Source: Mycogone perniciosa (lineage: Eukaryota; Ascomycota; Sordariomycetes; Hypocreales; Hypocreaceae). From it: a stretch of 64,000 nucleotides of DNA. Position numbers and translations under genes: made by a program. Under the pieces are notes generated by a model. The model searched no databases, had not been told where the DNA came from, and saw only the letters and a program-made list of their open reading frames with translations. Of this stretch, positions 23,842-36,000 are shown piece by piece. The stretch is from NCBI GenBank assembly GCA_025331125.1, contig JAOALB010000122.1, positions 62,001 through 126,000 on the forward strand, written 5' to 3'. The stretch's first letter is position 1; each line of letters opens with the position of its first letter.

Positions 23842-26694
23842 ATGGTCGAAATCGAAAAGACCGCCGCTGTGAGCGGGGCGGCTCAGGTGCTATCCAATTC
23901 TTCTCATCCGTCAGTCGTTGACGTCAACAAGTCCGAATCCCCCTCGGTAAGGAAGCGAATCCCCTCTCGTGTCTTTGCCGCCCCCTATTGCGATGTGCGC
24001 GCGGTAGCAGTCAAGCGACAGTGAGCGGTGATGATCCGCCGGGGATCCCAATGCGTGGCATTTCGATGCGCTGACAACTTCCTGGTGCTTTCGTCTCTTG
24101 TAGGAGCCCTTTTCGTACGATGAAGACGACCGCGAATACTGGACCCCCCAGTCCTCGACCGAACATGACCTCAACGTCACCGAAGACGATCTGCTCGAGG
24201 CGCAGGAACTGGCCTCCCAATACACCCTCGAAGAGGTCCGCGACATCATGACGAGGGTCTACCGCGTCCATGAAAAGGATTATAACTTCCCCTCGTCCGT
24301 TATCCATAAGATCAAGTTCTTTCTCGAGAACGAATCCGTCTTCTCCCACCCACAAAAGCACCAGCATCTCATCCAGGAGATGAAGCTCGAGGCCGCCCTC
24401 GTCATCAGCAATAGCCCCTACGCCGAGGTCCGCGCCGTCGTCAGCAATAAAGACGATCCCACCACGCCGTGCTCGACGATCCGCAGCTGGATTATTGGCC
24501 TCGCCTTTAGTGGTCTACTCGCCTTCATTAACCAGCTCTTCGACATCCGTCAGCCCACCATCCGTGTCATGGCCAATGTCGCCCAATTGCTGTCGTATCC
24601 CGTTGGTAAGGCTTGCGAAAGGTGGCTTCCAGACGTTGGCTTCACCCTCTTTGGCAGCTATCACTCCCTCAACCCGGGGCCCTTCTCCAAGAAGGAGCAC
24701 ATGCTCATCACCATCATGGCCAACGTTGCCAACAACACCCCGTACACGAACAACATCATCTGGGTCCAGTATCTGCCCCAGTACTTCAACCAGCCATACG
24801 CCTCTCACGTCGGCTACCAGCTTCTCATTGCCTTGGCCACCAACTTTATTGGCTACGGCATGGCTGGTATCTGCCGCCGCTTCCTCGTCTACCCCTCGTA
24901 CTGCGTCTGGCCCGCCTCGCTCGTTACCATTGCTCTTAACTCGGCCTTTCACAACGAGACAAACGCAGCCGTCGAGGGCCCCCTAGGCAAGATCTGGCGC
25001 ATCTCTCGCATCAAGTTCTTCTACTTGATGTTTGGCGCCATGTTTGTGTGGTTCTGGTTCCCCAACTACGTCTTCACTGCCTTGTCCAAGTTCAACTGGC
25101 TGAGCTGGATTGCTCCCCACAACCGCGACCTCAACGTCATTACCGGCATCAGCCATGGCCTCGGCGTAAACCCCTTCCCTACGTTTGATTGGAACATCTT
25201 GCTATGGGATTCTGCCGATCCGCTCATGGTCCCCTTCTTTAGTACCCTCAACCGATTCATTGGCGTCTTCATCTCCTTTTGGGTTGTCCTTGCCCTGTGG
25301 TATAAGAATATCTACAACACGGGCTATCTCCCCATCAATAGCAACCGCGTTTACGACCATTTCGGTAAGCTGTACAATATTAGCAGGTCTGTTGATGAGC
25401 GCGGATTGTTCGATTCGGCCAAGTACAGCACCTACTCGCCCCCTTTCTTAAGTGCCGGCTACGTCGTCATTTACATGTTCTTTTTTGGTATCTACACGTC
25501 CACTCTCACTTATGCGTTCCTGTATCATCGTCATGAAATCGTCATGGGCTTCAAGTCCTTGTTCAACAGTTTCCGCAAGAAGAAGAACCCGCTCAAGGAT
25601 GAGCGTATCCTGGATATTCACAACCGACTGATGCAGGCGTATCCCGAAGTCCCGGAGTGGTGGTATCTGATTTGCCTGGTGGTGGCTATAGCGCTGGGCG
25701 TTGCGGGCATTGCCGGATGGCATACGCATACCTCGCCTGGAGTCGTCTTTTATGGTCTGGCGCTCTGTGTCGTCTTCGTCATCCCCGTGGGCATCATCAA
25801 GGCCATGACGGGTATCGAGGTTACGCTCAACGTGCTTGCCGAGTTTATTGGAGGCTCATTCGTTGACGGCAACGCCCTAGCCATGAACTACTTCAAGTCA
25901 TTTGGCTATGTGACTTGCGCGCATGCCGTGTGGTTCTGCAACGACTTGAAACTCGCCCATTACGTCAAAATCCCCCCTCGCCAGACATTTATCGCGCAGA
26001 TTATCGCCACGTTCATCAGCACTATCATCTGTGTCGGTGTCTTGAATTTCCAATTGAGGAATATCGACGGTGTGTGCACTCCTGACGCGCGATACAGGTT
26101 GACCTGCCCAGGTGTCAACACCTTCTTCACAGCATCAGTGATCTGGGGTACGGTTGGCCCACAGAAGATCTTTGGATATAATGGGCAGTATAGCGAGATC
26201 CTGGTTGGATTCCCCATGGGAATCCTTATTGTGGTGTTATTCTGGGCGCTGAACAAGAAGTTCCCGCACTGGACGTGGACACGTCAGATCCATCCTGTTG
26301 CGATCATGTATGGCGGCATTGTGTGGGCGCCGTACAACATGTCGTATGTCTGGCCATCTGTGCCCATCGCGTACATCTCATGGGTGTACCTCAAATCGCG
26401 CTTTGTCGGCTTTTGGTCCAAGGTATGTCCCATTACATCACTCCTGAGTGATGCCATGGACCGTAAGAGATTGCTAACACTTTGCAATAGTATAACTTTG
26501 TCCTATCGGCAGCGTGGTCCTGCGGCATTGCCCTTGCAGGCATCATCATCTTCTTTTCTCTTCAATATACCGAAACGGAGTTGCACTGGTGGGGTAACAA
26601 AGTTTCAGACATGGGTTGCGAGGGCAAGCCGTGTACGCTGCTGAAGCTTGCTCCTGGAGAGTACTTTGGGCCCCGTCTTGGGACATACAACTGA
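23842..26694 (+). CDS. OPT-family oligopeptide transporter
   Basis: A predicted plasma-membrane, proton-coupled small-oligopeptide importer of the OPT family. There are three exons: 23842-23946, 24104-26422 and 26491-26694, with a 157-bp first intron (GTAAGG donor) and a 68-bp second intron (GTATGT...CTAAC...AATAG). The product is 875 aa, normal for fungal OPTs. After an acidic cytosolic N-terminus (about 100 aa) come many hydrophobic segments. Diagnostic motifs are NPGPFSKKEH in the first third, RQIHPVAIMYGG and APYNMSYVWPS near the end, and HWWGN about 30 residues before the C-terminus. The first ATG (23842) gives a 35-aa leader exon, MVEIEKTAAV... . A CT-rich leader lies upstream. The next gene is a Zn2Cys6 regulator on the same strand, 565 bp downstream, which may or may not control it. 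Yellow-stripe-like metal-chelate transport is unlikely given these motifs. Confidence 0.95.
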
Positions 26695-27259
26695 TAGATA
26701 AAGTGGAAGAAAAGATTCAAAAACCGGGCGTTGGAGTCATTACATTGGAGTTGGGGTGGCATTTAAATGGCGGGGATTTGCCACAGCAGCATCTTGGTCC
26801 GTCATTTTTTGGTCTGTTGACCTTTTTTTTTATTTTTCGGAAAGGATATTCGGGATAAGTTATAATACCCCATATGTTGATTTTATAGGAAGAGATGACT
26901 GAATGAAGGGCGAGGCCGTTCGTTCAAGAGACTTGTATGAATATCCACGGATGGCATCGATACAATATATATGTGTTGGATACCTGAACACCGATACTTA
27001 TCTTTGTTTATTATTTAACCCGACGTTTCACAAGATGCCTCGGTACCATAAAGCGCAATTGTCTCGTTCGCGAGTCCGATTCTTGAGGCTGCCAGGTGCG
27101 AGCAGGCGCTGTTAATGAGCTGATGGCTCATCTCTAGTGCATCTCTTTTTTGCGGGGCGCCTTCACCAGAACTCAGCTCATTCAAACGTGCCCCAGAGAA
27201 AGAAACACAGCATCACAGCATCACAAGCCAACTTGTCGTGGCAGCGGATTGATGAGACG
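26695..27259. other. OPT 3' flank and regulator promoter
   Basis: Noncoding, with T-rich stretches (about 26803-26840) downstream of the transporter stop. I see no further gene here. Confidence 0.6.
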
Positions 27260-29586
27260 ATGAATGCCAGCGAGAGGAAGGTTGCGTGTAGTCGCTGTCG
27301 ACAACGGTAAGTTGAGAGGCAAAGTCCAGTTACGAGCTATGCAGTGTAGGGTTGAGCTGATTGAGGCGTGTCAGCAAGCGACGCTGTGATGGATTACACC
27401 CTCAGTGCACTGCCTGTCGAGAAAGGGACGTCGAGTGTGTGTATGGGGAAACTCCTCCGCCAAGGTATGTTTCATATGAACGGACAGAAAGGAAGTTATC
27501 GTTCTGCCTGGCTTCTTCTTCTTCTTCTTCTTCTTCTTCTTCTTCTTCTTCTCGACTGAAACAAGAACAATAGAACCCATCGTCGGGATAGTTCTGGCTC
27601 TGCTGCCGTCTCCGAAGCGATACTCAAACGTCTGGAAAGCATCGAGACGCGTCTTGGGGAGCATACTGAGGCTATTAGGATTTTGAAACAACAGCATGGG
27701 GATGATCAGGGCACCGAAGGTCGGGGCACACATGTCCGCATGGGTGTGACAGGCTTGATGCCAACTCCGTTGCCTGACTTCTTCGGCGAGCGGACTGAAA
27801 CTAGGAACGACCTGAGCTTGACGCCTGGCGAAACCCCGATGCTGCATTCTACTTGGGCTCTCAGCACTCAGAATGGCGGCGGATCTTCTCGACGTGGAGT
27901 AGATGATGGTGAAGTGCCGCCTATTACTATTCCCCTGGGTCATCAGACGAGTACTAGCAGTCTGCTCTCGCTGCCTCAGATGCGCAGCTTAGTGGGTGAT
28001 TATCCTGAAGAGTTCATTTTCCGAGTGGAGGATAGCAGGCCTCGCTCTACGGCAATGGACTTCATGACGGCCCCCCTGCCTCACGCTGGGGAGAAGGACC
28101 ACGATGTCATTGAAAGAGCTGTTGTGGACAACTATCTCCATAGCTTTCTCACTGTGGTGCACACGTGTCATCCGCTCTTTGACCGGGATGTCATGAGCCG
28201 GGGCTTAGGCTCCGACAACATGTCAGCGACCTTTCTTGCAATTTTTGCGCTCGGGGCGATGGTGTCTGATCCTGTGGATCACAGCGGGAAGGGAAATTCA
28301 GGAGATATCATGTTGAAGAAGGCTCTACGGATCCTGGTCGCCTCGTGGACTGTGTCGTTTAGTGGGGATATTCTGCTCTCTCGGGGGCTGATTCTATGTG
28401 CCCTGTATTTCACATACGTGGTAGAGCCGCTGACGGCATGGAGGTTGATACATATGGCATCGACGAGCATACAACAGCTGCTGATTCGGTGCTGAGTTCC
28501 CCCCATGTCGTATCATGATGTGTCTTCGCTGACTTTGGGTAGATGCAAGGATATCTTGTCCAGCCAGGCTGAGATACAAGAACTTACTCGACTGAGCTGG
28601 GCATGCTTTATCATTGAATGGTGAGCCGGCTCCCTCTTGTCCCTCAGTCTTTCTGACACTTTCTAACTACAACACCCAGTGATCTCCTTGCTGAATACCA
28701 CCAGCCTAGAAGCGGCATTGACGTCCTGGTCGACCGAATGCCCTTCCCCAACTACGGCATGACCCCCAAGCTCGAGCATCTTTACGTGTTGGCCGAAATA
28801 TCGATCCGGTCCCTGATCAATCGCATTCATCACGCCATCTACTTTACCGACAGCCTCGCTATATACGCTGGCCGTGCTCTCGATTCACTCACGTCATCCC
28901 GCTCTGCGTCCATACCTCCAAACCCACACGCCTCCCTCCTTCGCGTCTGCAACGAGCTCAACTTCCAGCTTGAGACGTGGTACGACGCGCTGCCTGCAGA
29001 CATTAAGCCGGACCTGTTTCTCAGCACGCCGGGGAACAAACAGGCGTGTCTGCTGCGTCTGCGGTACTGGTCTGCCAAACAGGGGATTTTCAGGCCGTTT
29101 GTTATTTATGCGACGGCGCCGCAGTTTGAAGAGGGCGGCACAGAGCTCCCCGCGAGTGTCCTCTCTCAGAGCAAGTGGTGTCTGGCGGCGTGTCGGGCGT
29201 ATCTACAGGGGGCGGAATATCTCCTGAAGAAGAGGACCCCATACACGAATAGTGTATTACAATTGTGAGTGCATGGTGCAGGCCGGTATAGTATGTAAGG
29301 ATGTGCAAGAACTACGCTGACTGGGTATTGGCGAGTTAGCTGTGTGAATTGCTTTCTGGTGCTTGCCCTGGCGGCAAACTCGTCGCAACTGGGGCATCTC
29401 GTAGCTGATGTGGACGATTGGCACAAGGAACTCGTGAAGCTTCTGAAGCCTTGGGCCCGGCCTGGGACGAGCGTCGAGTCCGGTCTTGAGATTGCGAATT
29501 CTGTTGCGAGGAAACTACGGGTTCGGGATAGGAAGGTGAGTATCTTTGGCACAACCAAGGCTTCGGGCTCGGCGATGAGCGATTAG
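27260..29586 (+). CDS. Zn2Cys6 transcription factor with fungal-specific TF domain
   Basis: Nuclear DNA-binding regulator. Six exons fit: 27260-27306, 27375-27464, 27574-28488, 28543-28620, 28680-29264 and 29340-29586, with introns of 68, 109, 54, 59 and 75 bp. They give 653 aa in one frame. The zinc cluster sits at residues 10-37 with perfect spacing C-x2-C-x6-C-x6-C-x2-C-x6-C (CSRCRQRKRRCDGLHPQC...). It is followed by a short coiled coil (EAILKRLESIETRLGEHTEA) typical of the dimerisation element. The middle-homology region follows, including SWACFIIECDLLAEYHQPRS. Intron 2 contains a CTT microsatellite of about 13 copies. The target is unknown; the flanking OPT transporter and the convergent transaldolase-family gene are candidates. 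The last exon could contain one more intron from a GTGAGT at 29538, so the extreme C-terminus is uncertain. Confidence 0.9.
27512..27550. repeat. CTT microsatellite inside an intron
   Basis: About 13 CTT repeats lie in intron 2 of the Zn2Cys6 gene and form its polypyrimidine tract. They create artificial poly-Ser, poly-Leu and poly-Lys frames. Confidence 0.9.
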
Positions 29587-29647
29587 TATTAATAGTTGTG
29601 GGATCTTCATACATTCGATTCTTCAATATCCCTGTTCCTGAATCAGC

Positions 29648-31095
29648 CTAGATAAGGCCCTGTGCCGCCATCTCTTTCTCAATGGCCATCTTTGCCTTGT
29701 CCTCCATGCCCAAGAAAAACACCTCTACATCCTTTAACCTCTTCTTTGCGATTGGGTCATTTTGAATAAACTCATCCAGCTTCGCGCCTCCATCCGCCAC
29801 GTAGTCTGTCTCCATGGTGGCAAACTTGCCGTCCCAGTTCGGCTCTGCGAGGGGATCGATGGTGGACAGTTTGGTAAGCCGCTTGGCTGTCGCGAACTCG
29901 GCGTACCGATTCTTGGTCTTATACTGGCTCGCGTCGACGGGGGGTAGGACATCGGGCGTCTCCATGAGAGTCTTGATGAGGTGGGCTGGGACAGTGACGT
30001 GTGGGCAGCCAAGCTCAGCCATAGCCATGATCTCAGCGGGAGTGAAGTGGCTATCAATGTGAAGAGAGTTAGCAGGATGCTCTCCAAAGGGGTGAATATC
30101 CTCACGAGGAGGAGAGACTACCTTGCGATGACCATGATGGGCTGCTCTTTGCCGGTTTCTTTGTAGGCCCTGGCGAAGGCCTCGAGCATGTGGATGATCC
30201 GGGGGGACATGGGATGCTGCTTTCGAGGATTAGCAGGTTGAGCTTCTACGCCGTACAAGAGTGGTGTACTACGCACCTCCAGAGCCGGATCTTTATAGTC
30301 GATACGCAAGGACAGATCCAAATGCGCCGCAATTTCTATTGGTTGTTACTTGCGCCTGGGGTTGAATCGATACGACCCAAAGACTTACCGTTATAGTACG
30401 GACTAATGAAGAGGCAATTCGCCTGGCTCGCCGCAATGGCCTGCTCCAGAGAAAACACAGACGTCGCAAGGGTTCGTATGCCCTCTGCGTTGAGCACCTT
30501 TGCCGCGGAGGCAGCAGCCCCTGAGAAGGGCAGCTTGATGGCGAAGCGGTCGCGCGGGATTCCGGCTTCGGAGAAGGACTGTGCGAAGGAGCGGCATTGG
30601 GAGAGGATGGCGTCCGAGGAGGAGAGGTGGCGCAGGGAGGTTTGCACGAGGACGCGGCCGGAGATGTAGGGGACGTTGCGGGCGCAGAGGTGGACGGCCT
30701 GGAGGAGGTAAGTTTGTATATATAGATATAGATATAGACATATATATATATATATGTGTGTGTGTGTGTATGTATTCAGGGTGACTGACGGCTTGTTCGT
30801 AGACGCGCTCCCAGCCTTGGGTGCCGTATTCTTGGACGAGGTCTTTTAAGAGGGAGACATCGTTGAGGAGTTCGTTTGTGATGATGGCTTGGTTAGAAGT
30901 CTCTGCTTCAAGTTAGCCGTGGTTCCTTCATGGGATCAGAGGATAGTGAGTGTTGCGTCGTGGTGTTGTTGTTGTTGTTGTGAACGTACGGTTGTGAGGT
31001 GTAAATGGGACGCTCTTGATGACTTCTGTGTTGGCGTCGTCGACGTCAACATTGCAGAGGTCTTCGAGACGATCGAGCATAGAGGGAGTAGCCAT
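29648..31095 (-). CDS. Transaldolase-family protein
   Basis: A TIM-barrel aldolase of the transaldolase family, which in its canonical form transfers dihydroxyacetone in the pentose phosphate pathway. Six minus-strand exons fit: 31095-30990, 30902-30790, 30698-30389, 30335-30277, 30219-30122 and 30050-29648, giving 362 aa. The N-terminus has an Asp in VDVDDAN (residue 19) and TSNQAI in the place of TTNPS. The Schiff-base lysine is K128 in FAIKLPFSGAA. SVFSLEQA and FISPYYN follow as the next barrel strands. The canonical protein has an Arg soon after SPF (SPFVGR in E. coli TalB). Here the spliced protein reads SPYYNEI, so phosphate binding may differ and the substrate is uncertain. An intron falls exactly there (GTAAGT donor), so the local sequence depends on the splice call. 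The gene ends 61 bp from the stop of the convergent Zn2Cys6 gene. Confidence 0.87.
30717..30770. repeat. TATAGA/TA/TG microsatellite in an intron
   Basis: A run of ATAGAT, then TA, then TG repeats lies within intron 2 (30699-30789) of the transaldolase-family gene. Confidence 0.85.
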
Positions 31096-33071
31096 GATTG
31101 CGGGCTGTGTCTTTTAGAGCTTTATGAGCCTGTTCGGGTGTGATGGTTCAAGATGCTTTCTCTGGTCGACAAGTGAGGAGGACGAAGCAAGGTCTTAATA
31201 TATTACCTGCTGTTGTTCCATAAATACCCACAGTTGGGAGCACTTTCAGTCCAACGCCTATACCACTCCGTATCATACGCATTGCCCGCATTTCTCCTCA
31301 TCTTAGTCCCCCAAGTTTGGGGCACGCATCATGACCCGATCTGCGGCCCGACTTCGCGGCTACATTTCTCCCAAAAATACCCGTGATTCGTGCGGTAGAA
31401 GAAGAAGCTGAGAGGCCACGTTCGGTCTTACAAATCAGGCAGCAGCTTGAAGAAGTAGAAAAGGGTCATTTTTGATGGAGTAATGAGAATATAATTCTCC
31501 ATGGACTTACATGTGCGGAGGCCGAGGCGGCCCGCCTGACTTACCAGAAACAAACTCCCCCACATTTGGTGGACCCTACAGGCGGGCCGCCTCCTCCGCC
31601 TCCTCCGCCAGCGGCTATTGCCAATATGGGCCAATGTTTATGGTCACAAGATCACGAGAGAGGACTCCGAGAGTCGGTCTTTGGGTCATTGGAAAGTAGG
31701 TTGAAATGCTGGTTGTGTAAGAAGAAAAGTATAGCGAGGTATAGGTGGTATCGTGGAGTAGTATTGGCGACTGTAAGGAAGAGATGGGAAGTGTCCGGCT
31801 CCGGAGGATCAATGCTGATGCCCGGATCGAAAGGGTGAATAGTGCATTAAGGGAATATCTTGGTTGGTCTTGTTGAGCGAGGCTTGTGGTATGAATGGTA
31901 TATCATCTCATGTTCCCATTGATGTTGCAAACATAGTCTCTCCGTTCTAAGCTTGGAATTACATATCTATTAATTAATCACAGGCTCGACAAACACAGAG
32001 TCCGAGGAAGATCAAACCTTCGAAAATGTCCATACAAATGATCTATTCTCCCTCACCAACAACTGCCCACTCCGCCTCCAAAGCCGCCATCCATGCTGAA
32101 GAGATTGCCAAGCCGGAGGAGTATAGGGGCGCCGTGATAGTCGTCCAAGTGATAGAATCATGTCCTGAACGCTCCAAGATGCTTTAAATACGTTCTTCCC
32201 TCGCTAGCCATGTCCATTCAACTGACTTGATGGACCATCGGCATCACTCAATGGCTCAGGGTCCCTGCGTATTGGAGGCTGTCTCTTCCACGCCATTATC
32301 TACAACAACCCTAACGTGAGCATAGCCACTCCAGAGTGAGACAAAGTGAGAAGACTCAACTCGCAAGTAAATGCCCACATAGACTGCCAAAAGCAGCGCA
32401 TACGCTATCCTCGTAATCATCTCAATAGCGAGACTCAACACACTCCTAAGTAAGGATGAAACAAGAAAGCAAAGATATCCTTAGTTGCGTATGCACAATA
32501 GTGTAGTTTAACAGAAGAAACAGAGGACATCTTCATGTGACTTGCGATGCTTAGGAGGGGTGCGGCTGTTTTCTATACGAATACTGCATGTTGGTGTGGA
32601 CCTTCGGGAATCTTCGGTAATCAACCAGCAGTTAGATATAAAGATTGCAACGTCTGCTTATCCAATGATGCTATTCTCGGACTTCCATAAATAAATAAAT
32701 AAATAGTATCAATAGTGCTTATTTCTCAGATAAAGTAGCAAAATATACAACGACATCACCAGTCTACCCCAGCTTCAAACATGGACACAGATCTCATTCC
32801 CTGTATAAAGAACCCAATAACTAATCTACAACAACATACCGAAATTCCCTAATGAAAACAGGACCAGAATTCTTGACCTCATAAACGTACACAATCACCT
32901 TTGCTATCGTATATAATATAGTGTGGCATGCGACAGGACCTAATTATCTCATTTCATCCCATTCCATTCCAAAAAACATCTCAAGCACCGTACAATATGA
33001 TTCCCTTTCCTCCCCGTGTATTCAACACCGCTCCCTTGCCCAACGCACACACGCCGATATTCCCCGTCTAT
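31096..33071. other. Intergenic region between transaldolase-family gene and SIT4-associated gene
   Basis: No supported gene. It holds the promoter of the transaldolase-family gene (minus), a GC-rich inverted repeat (31524-31593), an ATAA run (about 32688-32703) and the 3' flank of the SIT4-associated gene. A 53-codon ATG frame (32026-32187, plus) and a 61-codon hydrophobic frame (32256-32441, minus) are too short and unsupported to call. Confidence 0.5.
31524..31593. repeat. GC-rich inverted repeat, 15-bp perfect arms
   Basis: GAGGCGGCCCGCCTG (31524-31538) and its exact complement (31579-31593) are separated by 40 nt. The arms are GC-rich inside moderately AT-rich intergenic sequence. Confidence 0.85.
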
Positions 33072-36000
33072 CTAATCCCTCGAAATATCCCCAGCTCCAA
33101 ATTCCGTCCCTACGTCCGCCTCCTCGTCATCCTCGATGCTCGTCCTCCGCTGGGCTTCCTTCACTTCCACCGCCAACTCATCATCCCCCTCACTCTTCTC
33201 GCCCAGAATCGGCACAATAACATCATTTCTGCCCTCTCTCTCGCCATCAGACTTCCTCTCCTTATCGTTTCTTGACCCGAACGGCCATAGGCCACTCAAC
33301 CCCCTACTGCTCTGGCTCGCCGGATGCACCGGCAAAGGCTTCAGCAGCACGGGGTTCCCGGCTTCCTCATCTGCACCCTTCTCGTCCTCCGCCATAGCGA
33401 AATCTCCAAACTCTTCATCGTCATCCGAGTCATCTTCCTCGGCACCACCTCGTCTCCCCACCACGCCTCTCCACCATGATCCGCGACCGAGATTATTTTC
33501 ATCATCCAAATCGTCTTCAATGTCCTCCTCTCCGTCACCAAACGGGTCCTCGAGGTTATCGTCATCATCGTCATTGTCGTCATGGAGCGTGGCTGATGAG
33601 GCTTGTGCAAGCTGGTTGTTCTTTTGGTGCATCGCCAACCGCGCTGCTAGCTGCAACCTGGCTCGCGAAGGAGGAATGTTCAGGGGAGGTGGTGGAGGCG
33701 GAGGCGGGGGAATTGATGGCGGTGCCATCGATCCCTGGTTGAGCGGATCAGTGTAGGAGCGGAACTAATTTGACAATATCAGCATTTGAGTCTCAGAAGG
33801 GTAGAGTAGACGCGAAGAAACGAGCGCTGGCAGTGACAGAGAATCCCGGAGGTTGGCATCGTAACAAGGCCCTCCTGATGTATATCATCCCTTGGGCAAA
33901 GCTCTTCCATATTCATATCCCCCGTCTCATCGCGCATTGCTATCCACAAAGATTATCACTTCGACAGGAGGAGCAAGTACATCATATCCCACATTGCCAT
34001 CATACCCATCAAGCCGTCTCACATCCTCGCCTGTGCAAGTAGCTTTGTGAGGTATTCAAGTTCAATGCTATCGAATGTCTCCAGCTCCTCAACGTCCGGA
34101 CTGGAGGTTCCTGGCGCACAGTCCATATCTGTGTTGTCGTTGTGAAGCTGGCTGTCATCGTCTCTGAGATCCCCTTCCTAAGGCAAATCTATCGTCTTCT
34201 TTTGTCCTTGAACGTCATGTGTTTCCTGCCTCCGACCCCATGAATGCTCGTCCGTCATGGTATCATGTCCTGGTGGACCTATGTCCATATTGGTGTCCAA
34301 GCCGGGAATTGCATCTGGGGAATCCGACCTAATGGGTTCGGGAGACATCATGATAACGTCCTCCGGTGAGTACGCCATACTCATGGTCGCCTCGGGAGAC
34401 TCTGCGCCACGCTCTTCAGAAGAATCGAAACTCACCTCAGAATTCACGTCCTCCTCGTCTCCATCGCCTTCTTCGTCCTCTTCGTCGCTACTACTTCCGA
34501 ATCCAGACATCAAAGTCCCCGCACTTATCGCAAAGGGGCCAATGCCGTTGCCTCCATTCTCGTTCAGCTCGATCCCCCCGTTCAGACCAGCCTCTGCCAA
34601 GGCGCTGGAGCCCCCTGAAGAGTTGCCTCCATGGCTGGACAGGCCAATACCGCCAAGTCCGTTCCCACCAATGCTTCCTCGGTGTCCCAGTGCTACCTCT
34701 GGCCGAACGCCTCCAAGAATAGCGTTGTCCCTCTCCCTAGTCTCGGCCAGGGCACCCTCGACGTAGTTGATCCAATCCTGACTCATGACCTTGTCAAGAA
34801 CCATTTCTGACAGAAGCTCCGGGGGATGGCGCTCAGTGAACTTAACAACTTCCTCGGCAATGAGTGTCAAATGACCCATGTATCCCATACGAGTCTTGGT
34901 CTTGGCTTGAGATTCGTCACTGGCACGCTGGCCGTTGATAATGGCGGTTGTGACATCGGCCGCTTCAAACAGAGACACGGCGAGGGTTGGGTTGTAGCCG
35001 CGGTCCATAGGACCATTGAACACTTGCTGTACAATATCATACACGACATTATGAAGGAAGTTGTTCCAAGGGTATGAAAAGAAAAAGGACTGTCTAGTGT
35101 TAGCAAGAGGAAAACGAAAGCTTGGTGTTCAACCTACCAGTATTGCCGGGACAACACGATGCTCAACAAACTGCATTTTCAAGTAGTCCCCTACAACAGG
35201 CTCCACTGTCTCGCCTGCGGTTGCTGTTGATTTGTCGACTTGCTGCGAAGACTCGTTTGCAGCCTGTTCGGGGTTTGCCTCAGCTGCACTGGTTGGACTT
35301 GCTTTGGCCAGAGCCTTAAGCACGGCCTGTGGCGGGTGCTGAACTCCTGAGTCGGGGGCAAAAGGTGCGGAAAATAGAGGGGCAGGTGTGTCTTCCGGAT
35401 GAGGGGATAGACCCATCTCATCAAGAGCTATTTCTTCTACTCCAATCTTAACCTCGAGGTGAGAGGAACTGAATGTGGTTGAGATAGGGGTCGGTTCGTC
35501 CTTGGAAGTGTCGGCTGTCTTGGCTGGCTCAGATGATTCCGCCTTGGCTGACAAGGGAGTTTCGGCCTTTGACGGCTCAGAAACTATAGTCTGAGGCGTC
35601 TCAGAGGCCTCAGTCTTGGGCGGTTCCAAGACAACCTTAGAATCGTCAAATATGGACTTCAACTCTTCCGAGGTAGGCTTCGCCTCCTTAGACTCCTGAG
35701 CTGTGGTCTTCTCAGCCAATGGAGTCTCAGGTCTCGGTTTAGTCGGCGAGAGCGGAGCAACCACGAGATCAGGCTCCTCAAAGTGCTGCTCGTTGAGCTT
35801 GTCGACGCTGACCGTCAACCTAGGCGAGCTAAGCGGCTCCTCCACAAACTCGTCCTCATCCTTTTCGAGGAACGAAGATGGGTTGGGCGGCAAAGCGATG
35901 TCATCCTCAGCCTTGATGAACTCGTGAGAGGTATCTTCGCTCAGATCATTGGTCGGCTCCACCTCTTCAAAGCCGTCATCATCGGCATTGGTGACTTCCA

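Noticed and set aside
32026..32187. 53-codon ATG frame on the plus strand
   Set aside because: Too short, with no homology I can recognise and no splice partner.
33136..33756. 206-codon plus-strand Ser-rich frame
   Set aside because: It is the mirror of the acidic SAPS C-terminal exon; the minus-strand reading has the conserved EEFGDFA motif.
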